Assembly: GCA_014728295.1 (NCBI GenBank)
Contig: WJLW01000025.1
Location: 108,862 to 172,861, forward strand
Reading direction: 5' to 3'
From: Chitinivibrionales bacterium
GTDB taxonomy: Bacteria > Fibrobacterota > Chitinivibrionia > Chitinivibrionales > WJKA01
DNA length: 64,000 nucleotides
Shown here: in pieces, positions 9,301-18,121 of the stretch
Layout of the letters: each line of letters begins with the position of its first letter
How positions within the stretch are numbered: the first letter of the stretch is position 1
Position numbers and translations under genes: made by a program
The notes under the pieces: model-generated
What the model saw: only the letters and a program-made list of their open reading frames with translations
Databases searched by the model: none
What the model was told of the DNA's origin: nothing

Positions 9301-11078
9301 CGCAAGGCCTCAGGGTCTCTGATGCCGTAGGCAAAGCGATTGTAAACATCGGTAATGTCGACAAAAGCAATGTTGAGCCCCCTGCTCGTATAGTGATCTA
9401 GCAATGGCTGCATCGGTTGACGCATCGATTGGGTACTGATGATGAGATAATCCACCCCGCTGGGAAAATCCCATTGCTCCTCGATTGTCTCAATCTCCAG
9501 TATTTTTGGCGTGCGGCGGTTGTCAATGGCGCTTGCCAGAAAACTGGTTTCGTGTAAAAGTGAATCCTGGAAGACAAGCTTGTAATAATAGGTGTCCTCA
9601 ATCAGCTCCCGGGACAAGGTAAAATCTTTCAGCACGCGACCGTTGCTGATATCCCACAAATCCAGGTTGTCTGTGGTGAATCCCCGCAGGGTAAACTGCT
9701 TGACAGCGTCAACATCGTCCGGATGATTTTTAAACAACAGCCGGTTATTCAACGCCTGAAAAGTTCGTGGGTAGATGACCTCGATCCAGTTGAGTGCGGC
9801 TCGGTCGGCAAAGGAGCGCTGCTTTTCGGAAAGCGTTCTGAAAATGAATTTATTGATTCCGTGCTCAAGCTCACTCACGGAAAATGGATCGGTAGTATGC
9901 ACATGTTCCGTCTGGCCGTCCCAGATAATTGCGGTTGAATCACCATTGGGCGAATTGGCATTTATGGTCAGATAGTAGAGATGGTCTTGTTCGCTTTTGG
10001 CTTCGCTGGTCAATCCCATCAACCCGAGGGATACGATGACTTCACCTTTGGGTGCGGGAGAGGGGATGGAAACGTCAAATGAAGTGATTTCGTCGAAGCC
10101 CATGACTCCCCAGAACCAGTTGTCGATTGCTATCCCGGTTTCGGGGGATTGGCTTATGTCAACGGGGTTGTTGATGTCTCCCAGCCAGCGAATGTCATTG
10201 TCGATTTCGATGTGGATTGTGTCAAGAAAATGTTGCGCTTCAAGCTGAATGGTATCCTGGTGGATGCTCAGATATCTGGTGGGATCGATCCGCTGTCCCC
10301 CGGAATGCTCGGCAATGCGTACACCCGGCTTGCCGCCCCAGGTGAGCCAGTAAATGTTGCTGAATGAGAATTGGGTGTACTGTGACTGTTCGCCGCGTAA
10401 GTGCCGGCCGTAAAAAAGCAGTTTGTCGTCCGGTCGCATGTGCGTGCGATGTGCATTGGTAAGGTAAATGGGCACTTCTCTGTCTTTGAGGTAGAGCTTG
10501 AAACTGCGCGCAGCAATTGCATCGATAATAACGCCTGCACTCTTCAGTTGGGCCCCGGTCAACTCGTAGATGCCGTCATGATTAACTTCAAGCTGGAGGC
10601 CGGTGCGGTAGGGCGGTAACGGCGGCGCCGATGTTTGCATTTTTTTTGCACCCACTTGACGCAATGGAATGTTCAGAATGCTGTTGCGCAGCCGGATACT
10701 GCCTTGGCGGGCAGGATTAAATACCGGAGAAGCTGTGGTTATGGTAACCTTCAGTACCGAATCGTATGCTTCCTGTCTGCTGAGCAGCGCCCAGTAAGCA
10801 TACCCACTCCCCTGGTATCCCGCAGCAAGTGAATCTACCGGGTAGGTTGTACCGGTCAATGCTGAGGATACCGCCAGAAGCGGCCTGCTGCCCGGTGCAC
10901 AGGTAAAGCCAATGAAATGGGGCGATTGCGGTTGGTAAGCATAAGAGATCTTTGCACGGAGCGTTGTCGTGCTTAATTCCTCCACCTGCACGGTGCCGCC
11001 GAAACAAGAGATTGCCGCACTGTGCACTGCCGCCAGGCATGCCAAACGGAGGAGCACATTTCTGTATTTATTTCGCAT
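6357..11078 (-). CDS. Secreted C25 family (gingipain/PorU-like) cysteine peptidase
   Basis: A 1573-residue protein. ATG 11078 is chosen because it opens a signal peptide (MRNKYRNVLLRLACLAAV, then HSAAIS). A GTG at 11168 in the same frame overlaps the upstream stop codon as GTGA, but would put 30 unlikely residues before the signal. The peptidase domain spans about 550-930, with catalytic His764 in NFNGHGGGNVW and Cys803 in FTCLTGFFE, about 40 residues apart as in gingipains; both are intact. Repeated beta-sandwich (CARDB-like) segments follow. The last 100 residues are a FlgD/type IX-like domain starting CHPNPVPYN and containing VVIYTMSGKKVRTWS. In type IX systems the C25 member PorU is the sortase that attaches cargo; secreted gingipain-like enzymes have the same domain. 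Length and context (a lipoprotein just upstream) fit a PorU-like role, but this is inference. Confidence 0.85.
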   Translation of the reverse strand: MRNKYRNVLLRLACLAAVHSAAISCFGGTVQVEELSTTTLRAKISYAYQPQSPHFIGFTCAPGSRPLLAVSSALTGTTYPVDSLAAGYQGSGYAYWALLSRQEAYDSVLKVTITTASPVFNPARQGSIRLRNSILNIPLRQVGAKKMQTSAPPLPPYRTGLQLEVNHDGIYELTGAQLKSAGVIIDAIAARSFKLYLKDREVPIYLTNAHRTHMRPDDKLLFYGRHLRGEQSQYTQFSFSNIYWLTWGGKPGVRIAEHSGGQRIDPTRYLSIHQDTIQLEAQHFLDTIHIEIDNDIRWLGDINNPVDISQSPETGIAIDNWFWGVMGFDEITSFDVSIPSPAPKGEVIVSLGLMGLTSEAKSEQDHLYYLTINANSPNGDSTAIIWDGQTEHVHTTDPFSVSELEHGINKFIFRTLSEKQRSFADRAALNWIEVIYPRTFQALNNRLLFKNHPDDVDAVKQFTLRGFTTDNLDLWDISNGRVLKDFTLSRELIEDTYYYKLVFQDSLLHETSFLASAIDNRRTPKILEIETIEEQWDFPSGVDYLIISTQSMRQPMQPLLDHYTSRGLNIAFVDITDVYNRFAYGIRDPEALRSLIKHAIGTGGRDRLTYVLLGGDTTHDLDKKRRNRNLVPTHITRVPGWGPCSDDGYFATVLGTDNFADLLVGRFPAENPDHMRIMVQKTLAYSTGRLTGAWRDNCVLAGGFEWDFSEFNDEVMTNIIGSRMHIDRMDAAPNSAYYYSSYTASSHMADLVNAGTYFINFNGHGGGNVWSDNDFFKIEDISKLYNDRWDRGGRLPYIFSFTCLTGFFESSFYQSLGEELLRKSMGGAIGFYGASAYTSKPGNITMNTLLLRDAVREKFGSIGELIRQCETKMLVLNARKNLHLTRQYNLLGDPALPWQLPPDSMSVDVAAQVHGSTDTLFLAGTTSPISSGSLRLRISGNGATLSDRTISLATPEFSMRLPLKDSSAIAYGSVRAIAWNDSQIVRGWQEFAANDFSLYDVRLSGDTRSSGDSVTLACKAVVPQGTSVAVQALYTVEVPWEYASSNLQTANQVPMSKDSVGVWHSDVPFIIPNSTRKGAALLVQFRALLSGAENRSVLSKIYTFELVGLPDWTFSRQGPQLAWNGDSLRLHSEIINAGNEVAPSISVYGALAASPDSMPLTAYPLNMLNPGRAHAVAPALPDTSGVLPISLSVNRNKAIKELDYDNNISTTLLRISYMDVSTVADTLYSLNAGLGITAVANDTLRNRLFLIQQNLADSQPLASPSSWLPLRNDSIRQFNLGARPALGAADSLTWIFAIDTSAAGNLAKSSFDPASAKVGVVGYDTLYSTWRYIPSIYDPSSATITMPMAGSGPYAVALIEDISAPDISISVAGRSLSFLDYAAKNKPFNVFLTDQSGIDPASLSLRLNGKPLNDALISGLPLSGDLSHVRLTTYPSKERSVDSLAIRACDFAGNCTTSVFAYMPGEDLEIKFVACHPNPVPYNTATSRSKNARIAFLLTDVARNVTVVIYTMSGKKVRTWSLNDIIGYQEIAWDVKTQHGYRIANGTYYLKLTAENDEKKVSKLMKVAKMEGY

Positions 11079-11164
11079 GACCACATTAGAACGTTGCCAG
11101 GCGCTTCCAAGGAAAGCCACCCCTGATATGTTTCTGCACCCGGCATTATCGGTATATCCCAAAT

Positions 11165-11935
11165 TCACCTCACAACGAATTTTCGCACTGCAATGGCTTG
11201 GCGATAATCAGCGGAATTTGCTTTGATCCGTACTCCCATAAACCACGTTCCGGATAACAACGGCCAGAGTGAATCCGGTACTACCGCTTCAAACTCATCC
11301 GTCAATTCGCTTCCGTATTTGAGCACTGCGGGGCTTTGCCAGTAGAGCGAGTCGAGTGTCCAGAGCTGCATGCTGGACGTATATCCCGCTTTAATACCTC
11401 GCCAGCGCCAGTGGAACAGGTTGGAATCAAGAATCGTATCGGGATAAACAATCGAAGGCTCATTAGCAAGATATACCGTGTCAGTTGCAGAAGTGTCTCC
11501 GGCGCGGTCATACTCGTCAATTGCGACGATGCGGTAACGAATTGCCTTGACGGAAAAATCCTTTTGCGGATAGCCGATTTCATCAATTCGGTCATTATAT
11601 GTCTGGATGGTTGGTGGTATTGAGTGCACCGCGATGCTGAATCCCGAGTCGGTACTTGTTTGGGTGTTGCGCAAAATTTGATATTCCCGGACGGCAACCT
11701 GAGTATCGGGTGGAGCTTGCCAGGTGATCCTGATGACTTCTGCATAGTCGGAACCGGATCGTACCGCCGTTACCTGATGACTCGTAATAACGGGACCTTG
11801 CAGGCTGTGCGGCAGCGGCTCCTCGGGGGAAGGGCAACCAGAATTGACTAAAAAGAGAAAAGCCGGGCTACTGAACAGCAGGCATTTTACGAGCCGGCTG
11901 AATGCTCTTGCAAGTAGGTTTCCAGTATAAGGCAT
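11165..11935 (-). CDS. Fibronectin type III-like exported protein, probable lipoprotein
   Basis: A 256-residue protein starting at ATG 11935, with AGGA 9 bases upstream, inside the last 49 bases of ruvX. The N-terminus has a basic stretch and a hydrophobic core (CLLFSSPAFLFLVNSGC); Cys34 follows SG but the -3 residue is Asn, so the lipobox is imperfect. Residues about 50-150 look like a fibronectin type III domain (EVIRITWQAPPDT, REYQILRN). The remainder is a second beta domain. Its stop overlaps a GTG in the frame of the C25 peptidase gene, so the two are likely translated from one message. A lipoprotein beside a C25 peptidase suggests an envelope partner; the function is unknown. Confidence 0.75.
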   Translation of the reverse strand: MPYTGNLLARAFSRLVKCLLFSSPAFLFLVNSGCPSPEEPLPHSLQGPVITSHQVTAVRSGSDYAEVIRITWQAPPDTQVAVREYQILRNTQTSTDSGFSIAVHSIPPTIQTYNDRIDEIGYPQKDFSVKAIRYRIVAIDEYDRAGDTSATDTVYLANEPSIVYPDTILDSNLFHWRWRGIKAGYTSSMQLWTLDSLYWQSPAVLKYGSELTDEFEAVVPDSLWPLLSGTWFMGVRIKANSADYRQAIAVRKFVVR

Positions 11936-12306
11936 GCCGCAATCCTGTCACGGTTTGCTTTGTCACGTCGTTGCTTTTTCGAACGATGTCGCAGGATAGA
12001 GTCTGCTCTTTGCGAAGAGAGGCTTTCGTCTACAAACTCGCACGGTAAATTGCTTGCTTGCTGCACTTGTGCCGCGAACGATCGAACTTCCTGCGACATG
12101 ACGGTTTCGCAATCGTTAACGTCAAGGGGAATGCCGAAAACAAGCTTGTCGGGATGAGAGGATGCAATAACTTTGCGCAAGGAATCGATGACATCCGCAC
12201 GCTTTTGGCGATCGATAGTTGCAAGTCCCTGCACACACAATCCCAATTCATCGGTTATTGCCAGACCGATTCGGCGACGGCCATAGTCAATCCCGAGAAG
12301 CTTCAT
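11887..12306 (-). CDS. ruvX: Holliday junction resolvase-like RuvX/YqgF
   Basis: A 139-residue RNase H-fold protein of the usual size for the family. It begins MKLLGIDYGRRRIGLA, where Asp7 is the first acidic catalytic residue. The second is in FVDESLSSQRAD, and the third in the C-terminal DRIAACLILE segment. The family processes 16S rRNA 5' ends in E. coli and resolves Holliday junctions in some bacteria. Its start overlaps the stop of the upstream DUF4388 gene by 20 bases, and its end overlaps the next gene by 49 bases, so it sits in the middle of a tightly packed operon. Confidence 0.93.
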   Translation of the reverse strand: MKLLGIDYGRRRIGLAITDELGLCVQGLATIDRQKRADVIDSLRKVIASSHPDKLVFGIPLDVNDCETVMSQEVRSFAAQVQQASNLPCEFVDESLSSQRADSILRHRSKKQRRDKANRDRIAACLILETYLQEHSAGS

Positions 12307-13594
12307 CTTTAGCCTGGGCCCATTCCATTAATAGCGAAATCGTGGGGGCCGTGACGTTAGTTGATTGCGGTTTTTTATTTAGTATAAAATGAAAGCGCCC
12401 CGCTTGCAAACTGAGAATATGGAGAACAGCTTCCTTGCCCTTAAGCGATCCGGTATCGGCGAAGGTGATGGCGCCATTTTCAAAAAAGACCATCCCGTGA
12501 GGCCGCCTATTATGCTCAATTAAGAGACAGCCGGTTTTAGCGCCGATTTCGATAAACTGCATGAGTTCGGAAAGATTGCCCGCAGAGACGGCTCCTTCCA
12601 TGGCACGGCTTTCGGTACTGTGGTTTGTGGCTGTTGCTTCATGATGGGCAAGAATTATGGGGGTGACCACCTTGAATATATCGCGATCGGTAAACTTGGC
12701 TCCAAGATAGTGCACCTGGGGAATAATCGTGCTTTTAGGCTGCGTGATCGGATCCTCGACATTATAAAAGATGACCAGCACTTTGGCAAGTGATACCTGA
12801 TGCGAAAACACGCGTTCCACTGCCTGATGAATATTGGGACTGTCGTGCCAGTCCACCAGCATGATATCCGGGACACTCTGGAAAAGGATGTTTTGAGCCA
12901 CATTGAATTCATGCGCTTTAACTACTTCCAGCCCGGTTTCTGTAAAACACTTTTCGAGAGTCTTTTTCTCATTCGTAAATGCATCACTTACTTCTTTTGC
13001 GGAATCTCCGACGATGAGGCAGCTTTTGCCCAACTGTTCTTTTACGCTCGAGCCTTGTTTCATCTTGCGCACCAGCGACTTGCCGGCCAGAATGATGAAC
13101 AGCAAAAGGATGACAAATGCGAGTATGCCGCCGATGAGCGTCAGCAGACCGATAAACGGCAACTTCTCCTTTATGCTGTCTACCTTGGTCTGTTGATAGA
13201 TTTTGGCATAGCGTTTCTCAATCCAGCCGACGCTGTCCTGATAGATAATTTGATACCATGATACACCGTCGTAAAGCAGACGGAAACGCTCTCCCTGGCG
13301 GGCCATGCGCTCGAAAACCGGTGATTTGGGATTCATCTCCTTGTAGACGCCAACTACCGGCCCTCTGGTGATTTCCACATATCTGGGGGGGGGCTCCTTT
13401 TCCGGCAGTGAGCGGCTTTGTCTGCCCGGCTTTTGCTCGGTAATCGATTTTTGTTGCGAGGCGAGAGAGTCTGCTGCAGATACTAAAAAACCAGTGACGG
13501 CAAAGCCACTGGTTGAATTATAGGCGGAAACAGAATTAATCAGCAGGAAAAATACTGGCGCTATGAGGATGCTGCGAAGCGTCCTTTTTATCAT
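12287..13594 (-). CDS. Transmembrane SH3 / receiver-like / DUF4388 protein
   Basis: A 435-residue membrane protein with an unusual domain order. Residues 1-24 are a signal peptide or anchor. A bacterial SH3 domain (about 70-132, ending SVGWIEKRYAKI) should lie in the periplasm. A transmembrane helix spans about 146-172 (IGLLTLIGGILAFVILLLF). Residues 190-315 fold like a response-regulator receiver: Asp248 in PDIMLVDW is the phospho-acceptor candidate and Lys300 in YLGAK the conserved lysine, although the first acidic pair is not obvious. Residues 330-420 form a DUF4388 domain (MEGAVSAGNLSELMQF, GCLLIEH), known from PatA- and FrzS-like proteins. It could pass a cell-wall signal to the cytoplasm, but this is inferred. 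It lies 31 bases after a smaller SH3 paralogue. Confidence 0.85.
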   Translation of the reverse strand: MIKRTLRSILIAPVFFLLINSVSAYNSTSGFAVTGFLVSAADSLASQQKSITEQKPGRQSRSLPEKEPPPRYVEITRGPVVGVYKEMNPKSPVFERMARQGERFRLLYDGVSWYQIIYQDSVGWIEKRYAKIYQQTKVDSIKEKLPFIGLLTLIGGILAFVILLLFIILAGKSLVRKMKQGSSVKEQLGKSCLIVGDSAKEVSDAFTNEKKTLEKCFTETGLEVVKAHEFNVAQNILFQSVPDIMLVDWHDSPNIHQAVERVFSHQVSLAKVLVIFYNVEDPITQPKSTIIPQVHYLGAKFTDRDIFKVVTPIILAHHEATATNHSTESRAMEGAVSAGNLSELMQFIEIGAKTGCLLIEHNRRPHGMVFFENGAITFADTGSLKGKEAVLHILSLQAGRFHFILNKKPQSTNVTAPTISLLMEWAQAKDEASRD

Positions 13595-13625
13595 TCTGTG
13601 TGCTAACGTAGAAAGTTAATTTCCG

Positions 13626-14012
13626 TTATAATTCGGCAGTTTTTTGTCTTTGTATTATATAGAAGACACCACCAATCGTCAACACTAACAGAATTATAAA
13701 TCCAAGCAACTCTACGACTGGAAAAGTATTCGGTTCATCGACAATGACACCGGCACGCCGTTCAATCCATCCGACTTTGTCGCTGACTTTGATCTGAAAC
13801 CATGAGGTGCCAGCATATACAAGCGGGAAGGTTTCTCCCTTTGTTGCCTGAACGATGATTTTTGATTTCGGGTCCAGAAACTCGTAAACATTTGCGAAGG
13901 GAGCTTTCACTTCAACATACTGGTTTGCTTTCTCACCATTTGCCGCAAAGGAGGAAACGACGCTGACTGCAACCATGCAACATATTAGCAACACCGGAGC
14001 TCCTCGTTTCAT
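13626..14012 (-). CDS. Exported SH3 domain protein with C-terminal membrane helix
   Basis: A 128-residue protein behind a very strong Shine-Dalgarno (AGGAGGTGG). It has a signal peptide (MKRGAPVLLICCMVAVSVVSSFA), an SH3 domain at about 30-90 (YVEVKAPFANVYEFLDPKS, WFQIKVSDKVGWIERRAG), and one helix near the end (LLGFIILLVLTIGGVFYII) followed by a short basic tail. Its SH3 domain is clearly a paralogue of that in the following DUF4388 gene; both share the VGWIE-R motif and the helix directly after it. It looks like the same receptor without the cytoplasmic part. Peptidoglycan binding is the usual role of such domains. Confidence 0.82.
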   Translation of the reverse strand: MKRGAPVLLICCMVAVSVVSSFAANGEKANQYVEVKAPFANVYEFLDPKSKIIVQATKGETFPLVYAGTSWFQIKVSDKVGWIERRAGVIVDEPNTFPVVELLGFIILLVLTIGGVFYIIQRQKTAEL

Positions 14013-14047
14013 CTACTCCACCTCCTAATAAAAATTGTTTTAAGCGT

Positions 14048-15088
14048 TCAACAAAGTTTGCCTTGCACTTCGTATTCTACTTCGCTCAGAAATTGCTTCC
14101 TTAAGCGGTTATTTTCGAATTCAAGCCCTATTTTAAGATACCAAATGTCAGGGCAATTAACAAGTGAAAGCGCTTTTAAACGAAAGGCATCTTTTTCGGT
14201 AGTTAAGATTACTTGCGTTTGAGCGCCTAGACAACCACGGATTTCATGCTCAGTAAAAATGTGGTGGTCGTTGAATGTATGTACGCTTTCCGGTTCAATA
14301 CCGGATTGGCGAAGCATTAAAATAAACCTTTCCGGCCGTGCAATTCCACAAATGACAGCAGATTTTTTAGCGGGAGGCTTTTTTGACTCCTGCAACGTAG
14401 CGGCATTTACCCAGCTTGCGGCCTGTTGATGCAGCACAAATAGGCGATCGTGACCGGCGACAGAACCAACCCTGTGCATGTGCATGCGCATGATTTCGCG
14501 CTCTTCTTTGCTGCCTATTATGCAGATTATCGAAGCCCTGCGCAGCGATTCGGCCGGTTCCCGCAGATACCCCGTGGGCAAGACGTTGCCGCCGGCGCCA
14601 TGCGCGGGGAGACACACGATGTCCAGATCACGGTGCATGCGGCGATGCTGAAAACCATCATCCATGATGAGCAGGCTTTGCCGCGGCATCATGCGCTCAA
14701 GCCTGCGTGCGCTGATAATTCTTTTTGCGCCAATTCCAAGCCAGGCTCCGGCCACATTGCTCTGCAATGCGCATGGCTCATCTCCGACGTGTTGCCAGGT
14801 GAGTTGCTCCTCAGGCCTGGTGATGACGGTTTGCGAAGATTTTCGTCCGTAGCCTCTGCTGAGAAAGCCGATCGCATAGCCCTGTTCCTGAAAATGCCGT
14901 CCGATGGTGATGCACAACGGCGTTTTGCCTACTCCGCCGGTATGAATCGCACCGACGCTTACGACGGGCAGACCAACAAAGCGGCTTTGCGCAGGATGCC
15001 CGTCGAAGTAGTTGTTGCGAAACGTTATGATGCGGGCATAGAGGCGTGATAACAGGCTGGTCAGATTATTTTGCGGTAACGGCTGCAC
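14048..15088 (-). CDS. lpxK: Tetraacyldisaccharide 4'-kinase
   Basis: A 346-residue LpxK, which phosphorylates the 4' position of the lipid A disaccharide at the inner membrane. The start is a GTG at 15088 with GAGGTG 6 bases upstream. The Walker A region reads VGAIHTGGVGKTPL and the family motif LLIMDDGFQHRRMHRDLDIV is intact. Length is typical. It shows that the organism makes lipid A. It lies between prmC and the SH3 genes in a minus-strand block. The 81 bases separating it from prmC contain a small hairpin (CGCCGA-ATCG-TCGGCG) without a T-run. Confidence 0.95.
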   Translation of the reverse strand: MQPLPQNNLTSLLSRLYARIITFRNNYFDGHPAQSRFVGLPVVSVGAIHTGGVGKTPLCITIGRHFQEQGYAIGFLSRGYGRKSSQTVITRPEEQLTWQHVGDEPCALQSNVAGAWLGIGAKRIISARRLERMMPRQSLLIMDDGFQHRRMHRDLDIVCLPAHGAGGNVLPTGYLREPAESLRRASIICIIGSKEEREIMRMHMHRVGSVAGHDRLFVLHQQAASWVNAATLQESKKPPAKKSAVICGIARPERFILMLRQSGIEPESVHTFNDHHIFTEHEIRGCLGAQTQVILTTEKDAFRLKALSLVNCPDIWYLKIGLEFENNRLRKQFLSEVEYEVQGKLC

Positions 15089-15169
15089 GCGAGTTCACCT
15101 CACCTTGCTAGGAGAAAGATGTTTCAGGGGGCGCCGAATCGTCGGCGGGCTGTATCGAAACACAAAATA

Positions 15170-16000
15170 CTAATTTACACATTCAACTCTGAGAACCCGG
15201 TCGCGTCGGGCCAGGTCGCAGAAACAATCGGCCGGTTTCCATAGAGGCGGCGAAAAAAGTGCGCTCACCGCCTCCTTCTGATCATATCCGATTTCACAGT
15301 ATAATCTGCCGCCCGTTTTGAGCAGCATGGGTGCTTTTTGTGCCATCATGCGATAAAAATCGAGTCCGTCTTCTCCGCCGTAAAGTGCCGCATGTGGTTC
15401 GAATGCAGTAACCGATTGGTCAAGTAATCGCAGTACCGGCCCGGCGATATAGGGTGGATTGCTCACTATAAAATCGAATGTCTTGCGTGATTTGAACGCA
15501 GTTAGTTCGTTCATGCAACAGAGTGGCAGCATTGCAAGGGCGTTGTCTTGCGCAATCTGCAGCGCCGGATAACTGATATCGGTTGCCGTAGCCTGCCAGC
15601 GGGGACGCACTTCGCCGAGGATGCAGGCAAGGATTCCTGACCCGGTGCATAAGTCAAGGAATTGGCGGGGTGCTGGATTCTCGTATTTCAGCACGACCTC
15701 AACAACCGTCTCGGTATCCGGGCGCGGGATCAACGTATCGGCCGACACTTTGAATTCCCGGTTGTAAAAGTAGGCCTTTCCCAGCACATGTGCCAATGGC
15801 TTACCGCTCAGGCGTTCTTGACAGTATGCGTCAATTTGTAAGCACATTCCGGATTCGATTTCGAGATTGTTCAGGAGAAGTTCGTTGCGAGTACAGTTTA
15901 GTATTGTGCAGAGGATGAGCTCGGCTTCCTTTTGGGCAAGCGCTCCCGCAACCGGCCCAAGCTGCCCTGCACATTGACGCAGGATAGTTCGGCTTTTCAT
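15170..16000 (-). CDS. prmC: Peptide chain release factor N5-glutamine methyltransferase
   Basis: A 276-residue S-adenosylmethionine-dependent enzyme that methylates the Gln of the GGQ motif in release factors. The SAM site FLDLCTGSGILACILG and the catalytic motif FIVSNPPYI are intact, and the N-terminal helical domain (about 1-75) ends with the typical KPLAHVLGKAYFYNREFKV stretch. It starts 10 bases after prfA stops, the usual pairing of enzyme and substrate. Confidence 0.96.
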   Translation of the reverse strand: MKSRTILRQCAGQLGPVAGALAQKEAELILCTILNCTRNELLLNNLEIESGMCLQIDAYCQERLSGKPLAHVLGKAYFYNREFKVSADTLIPRPDTETVVEVVLKYENPAPRQFLDLCTGSGILACILGEVRPRWQATATDISYPALQIAQDNALAMLPLCCMNELTAFKSRKTFDFIVSNPPYIAGPVLRLLDQSVTAFEPHAALYGGEDGLDFYRMMAQKAPMLLKTGGRLYCEIGYDQKEAVSALFSPPLWKPADCFCDLARRDRVLRVECVN

Positions 16001-16010
16001 AATCGAAGAA

Positions 16011-17078
16011 TCAGACCGCTTTTTTCAAGCGTTCGCTGATGTCCGCTGATTTGAGTGCGTCAATGATTTCTTGCAGATCACCATTCACAATTTCGTCCAG
16101 ACGATACAGCGTAAGGTTGATACGGTGGTCCGTCACCCGACCCTGGGGATAATTGTATGTTCGTATTTTTTCGCTGCGATCGCCGCTGCCTACCATACTG
16201 CGCCGCGATGCAGTCTTTTCGGCCTCTTTTTCTTTCAACTGAATATCGTACAGACGCGACTGCAACACCTTGAGGGCTTTGGCTTTGTTTTTGTGCTGGG
16301 ATTTTTCATCCTGGCAGGTAACCGTCAGCCCGGTTGGTTCATGCACGATACGGACCGCTGAATCGGTCGTATTCACCGATTGGCCGCCCGGACCGCTCGA
16401 ACGGTATACGTCGATGCGCAGATCACTGGGATCGATCGCTATTTCCAGCCCGTCGGCCTCGGGCAACACGACCACCGATGCGGCTGAGGTATGTATGCGC
16501 CCCTGGGATTCGGTCTGGGGCACGCGCTGCACGCGGTGAACGCCGGATTCAAACTTGAGTTTGCCGAATGAGGACTCGCCGTTGACCATGAAAATGATTT
16601 CCTTGATACCGTTAAGCTCGCCATAGTTTGAACTGAGTACCTCGGTCGACCAGCCCATGTGCGCAAAGTAGTTCGTGTACATCCGATAGAGGTCACCGGC
16701 AAAAATAGCCGCTTCTGCCCCGCCGGTGCCTGCTCTGATTTCCATGATGGCATTTTTCATATCACTTGGATCTTCGGGAACCAACAGCAGCGCAATCTCA
16801 TCCTCGAGTGCCGGCAGCCGCTCTTCAAATTCTGTGACTTCTTCGCGGGCCATTTCACGCATTTCCGGGTCACTCTCGCTTTTGGTCATTTCACGCGCTT
16901 CACTCAATCCGTCAACTACCTCGACGTACTCCTTGAAGCGGGGAACTTTCTTGCCCAGGTAATTGTATTCCCGACCGAATTTTTCGAGTTCCGGGGGGTT
17001 GGAGGCCACTTCCGGTGAGGCCATGGCATCTTCCAGCTCTTTGTAATGAGTCAGAGCCTGTTTAACTTTGTCAATCAT
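16011..17078 (-). CDS. prfA: Peptide chain release factor 1
   Basis: A 355-residue RF1, which reads UAA and UAG stop codons. The peptidyl-hydrolysis motif [18 protein letters not shown] is present (GGQ at about residue 230). The PxT-type anticodon loop lies in the [14 protein letters not shown] segment (about 180-200); the PQT tripeptide there differs from the canonical PAT seen in many RF1 sequences, a small variation. The ATG overlaps the DUF1385 stop codon as ATGA, so translation is likely coupled. Confidence 0.96.
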   Translation of the reverse strand: MIDKVKQALTHYKELEDAMASPEVASNPPELEKFGREYNYLGKKVPRFKEYVEVVDGLSEAREMTKSESDPEMREMAREEVTEFEERLPALEDEIALLLVPEDPSDMKNAIMEIRAGTGGAEAAIFAGDLYRMYTNYFAHMGWSTEVLSSNYGELNGIKEIIFMVNGESSFGKLKFESGVHRVQRVPQTESQGRIHTSAASVVVLPEADGLEIAIDPSDLRIDVYRSSGPGGQSVNTTDSAVRIVHEPTGLTVTCQDEKSQHKNKAKALKVLQSRLYDIQLKEKEAEKTASRRSMVGSGDRSEKIRTYNYPQGRVTDHRINLTLYRLDEIVNGDLQEIIDALKSADISERLKKAV

Positions 17079-18034
17079 AATGCAGCCTTGAGCGCCTGAG
17101 AAGCTATTACGAGTTGATTTTCATCCGGCTCCTTGGTGGTGATGCGCTGCAGCCAGAGGCCGGGCTGAATCAGAAAATTAACAGGAGGTATATGCTGGTA
17201 TTTATCCGAAAGCTTCAGAAATTCGTATGACGTTCCGGAAACGATGGGAATCAGCAACAAATGCACCAGCAGGCGGATATGAGCGGGATACGTTTCAATC
17301 ACCCATTTGAGCATGATCGAGTCTATGATTGCAAAGAGGCCTATACAAATAGCCCCGACGAGAATGAGAAAACTCGTCCCGCATCGCGGGTGAAATGTTT
17401 TGTACGGCCGCATATTCTCAACCGTCAATTCCTTGTCATCCTCATATGTGAAGATCGCTTTGTGTTCGGCGCCGTGATACTCAAAAACGCGGCGCACATC
17501 TTTCCACAGACTGATCAGAAACAGATACAGCAGAAACAGCCCGATTCGAATCGAACCGGCATAAACATTGAATTCAAATGCGGACTTCTCATATCCAAAC
17601 CAGGTGAGCAGCAAGATTGGCAAGTACATGAATATTCCGACCGACGCGGCGATTGCAATGACAAAACTGAGAGCTGTTGAGACAATATCTTTGAACGATT
17701 TTTTTCCGCTGTTCTGTTGCTCCTCTTCATATGCCAGTTCAGCCGAGCGTGACAGGGCTCTGAAACCGAGTTTCAACGTTTCGAACAAATAGATTGTCCC
17801 GCGCATGACCGGAATATCGAGAATTTTGTTTTTATCGGTAGCCGAAATAAAAGGAAAATGTTCGACAGCAGTCTCGCCGTCATGCTTTTTGACCGCCCAT
17901 GAAACTTTCTTTCTACTGCGCATCATGACGCCTTCGATAATTGCCTGACCGCCGACTTTTGATTTTTTTGCCCTAGCCGGGAGTGCCAAAACCGGCATTG
18001 TCGAGGCTATTTGGATTTTTCGTAGCAGATTCAT
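17075..18034 (-). CDS. DUF1385 (YqhQ-like) membrane protein
   Basis: A 319-residue membrane protein. The family signature [21 protein letters not shown] is at about 28-48, with [13 protein letters not shown] and [13 protein letters not shown] further on. About four membrane helices can be seen (around 125-150, 165-180, 225-245, 265-285). The family has no settled biochemical role but often lies between rpmE and prfA, as here, so a link to translation or ribosome biology is suspected from gene order alone. Its ATG at 18034 lies only about 25 bases past the rpmE terminator, leaving little room for a separate promoter; some read-through of that terminator is likely. Confidence 0.9.
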   Translation of the reverse strand: MNLLRKIQIASTMPVLALPARAKKSKVGGQAIIEGVMMRSRKKVSWAVKKHDGETAVEHFPFISATDKNKILDIPVMRGTIYLFETLKLGFRALSRSAELAYEEEQQNSGKKSFKDIVSTALSFVIAIAASVGIFMYLPILLLTWFGYEKSAFEFNVYAGSIRIGLFLLYLFLISLWKDVRRVFEYHGAEHKAIFTYEDDKELTVENMRPYKTFHPRCGTSFLILVGAICIGLFAIIDSIMLKWVIETYPAHIRLLVHLLLIPIVSGTSYEFLKLSDKYQHIPPVNFLIQPGLWLQRITTKEPDENQLVIASQALKAAL

Positions 18035-18058
18035 GTCTACTCACTTTATGTTGCAAAT

Positions 18059-18101
18059 ATAAAAAAAGGCGGAAAAAGGAGATAATCCCCATTTTCCGCC
18101 T
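18059..18101 (-). terminator. Intrinsic terminator after rpmE
   Basis: Read on the minus strand, AGGCGGAAAA (18100-18091) pairs with TTTTCCGCCT (18075-18066) around a 15-base loop. A run of T residues follows directly (18066-18061), then ATATTT. This is a textbook rho-independent terminator. It separates rpmE from the DUF1385-prfA-prmC genes, perhaps only partly. Confidence 0.85.
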
Positions 18102-18121
18102 GTGATTTCTGTGATGTAAAG

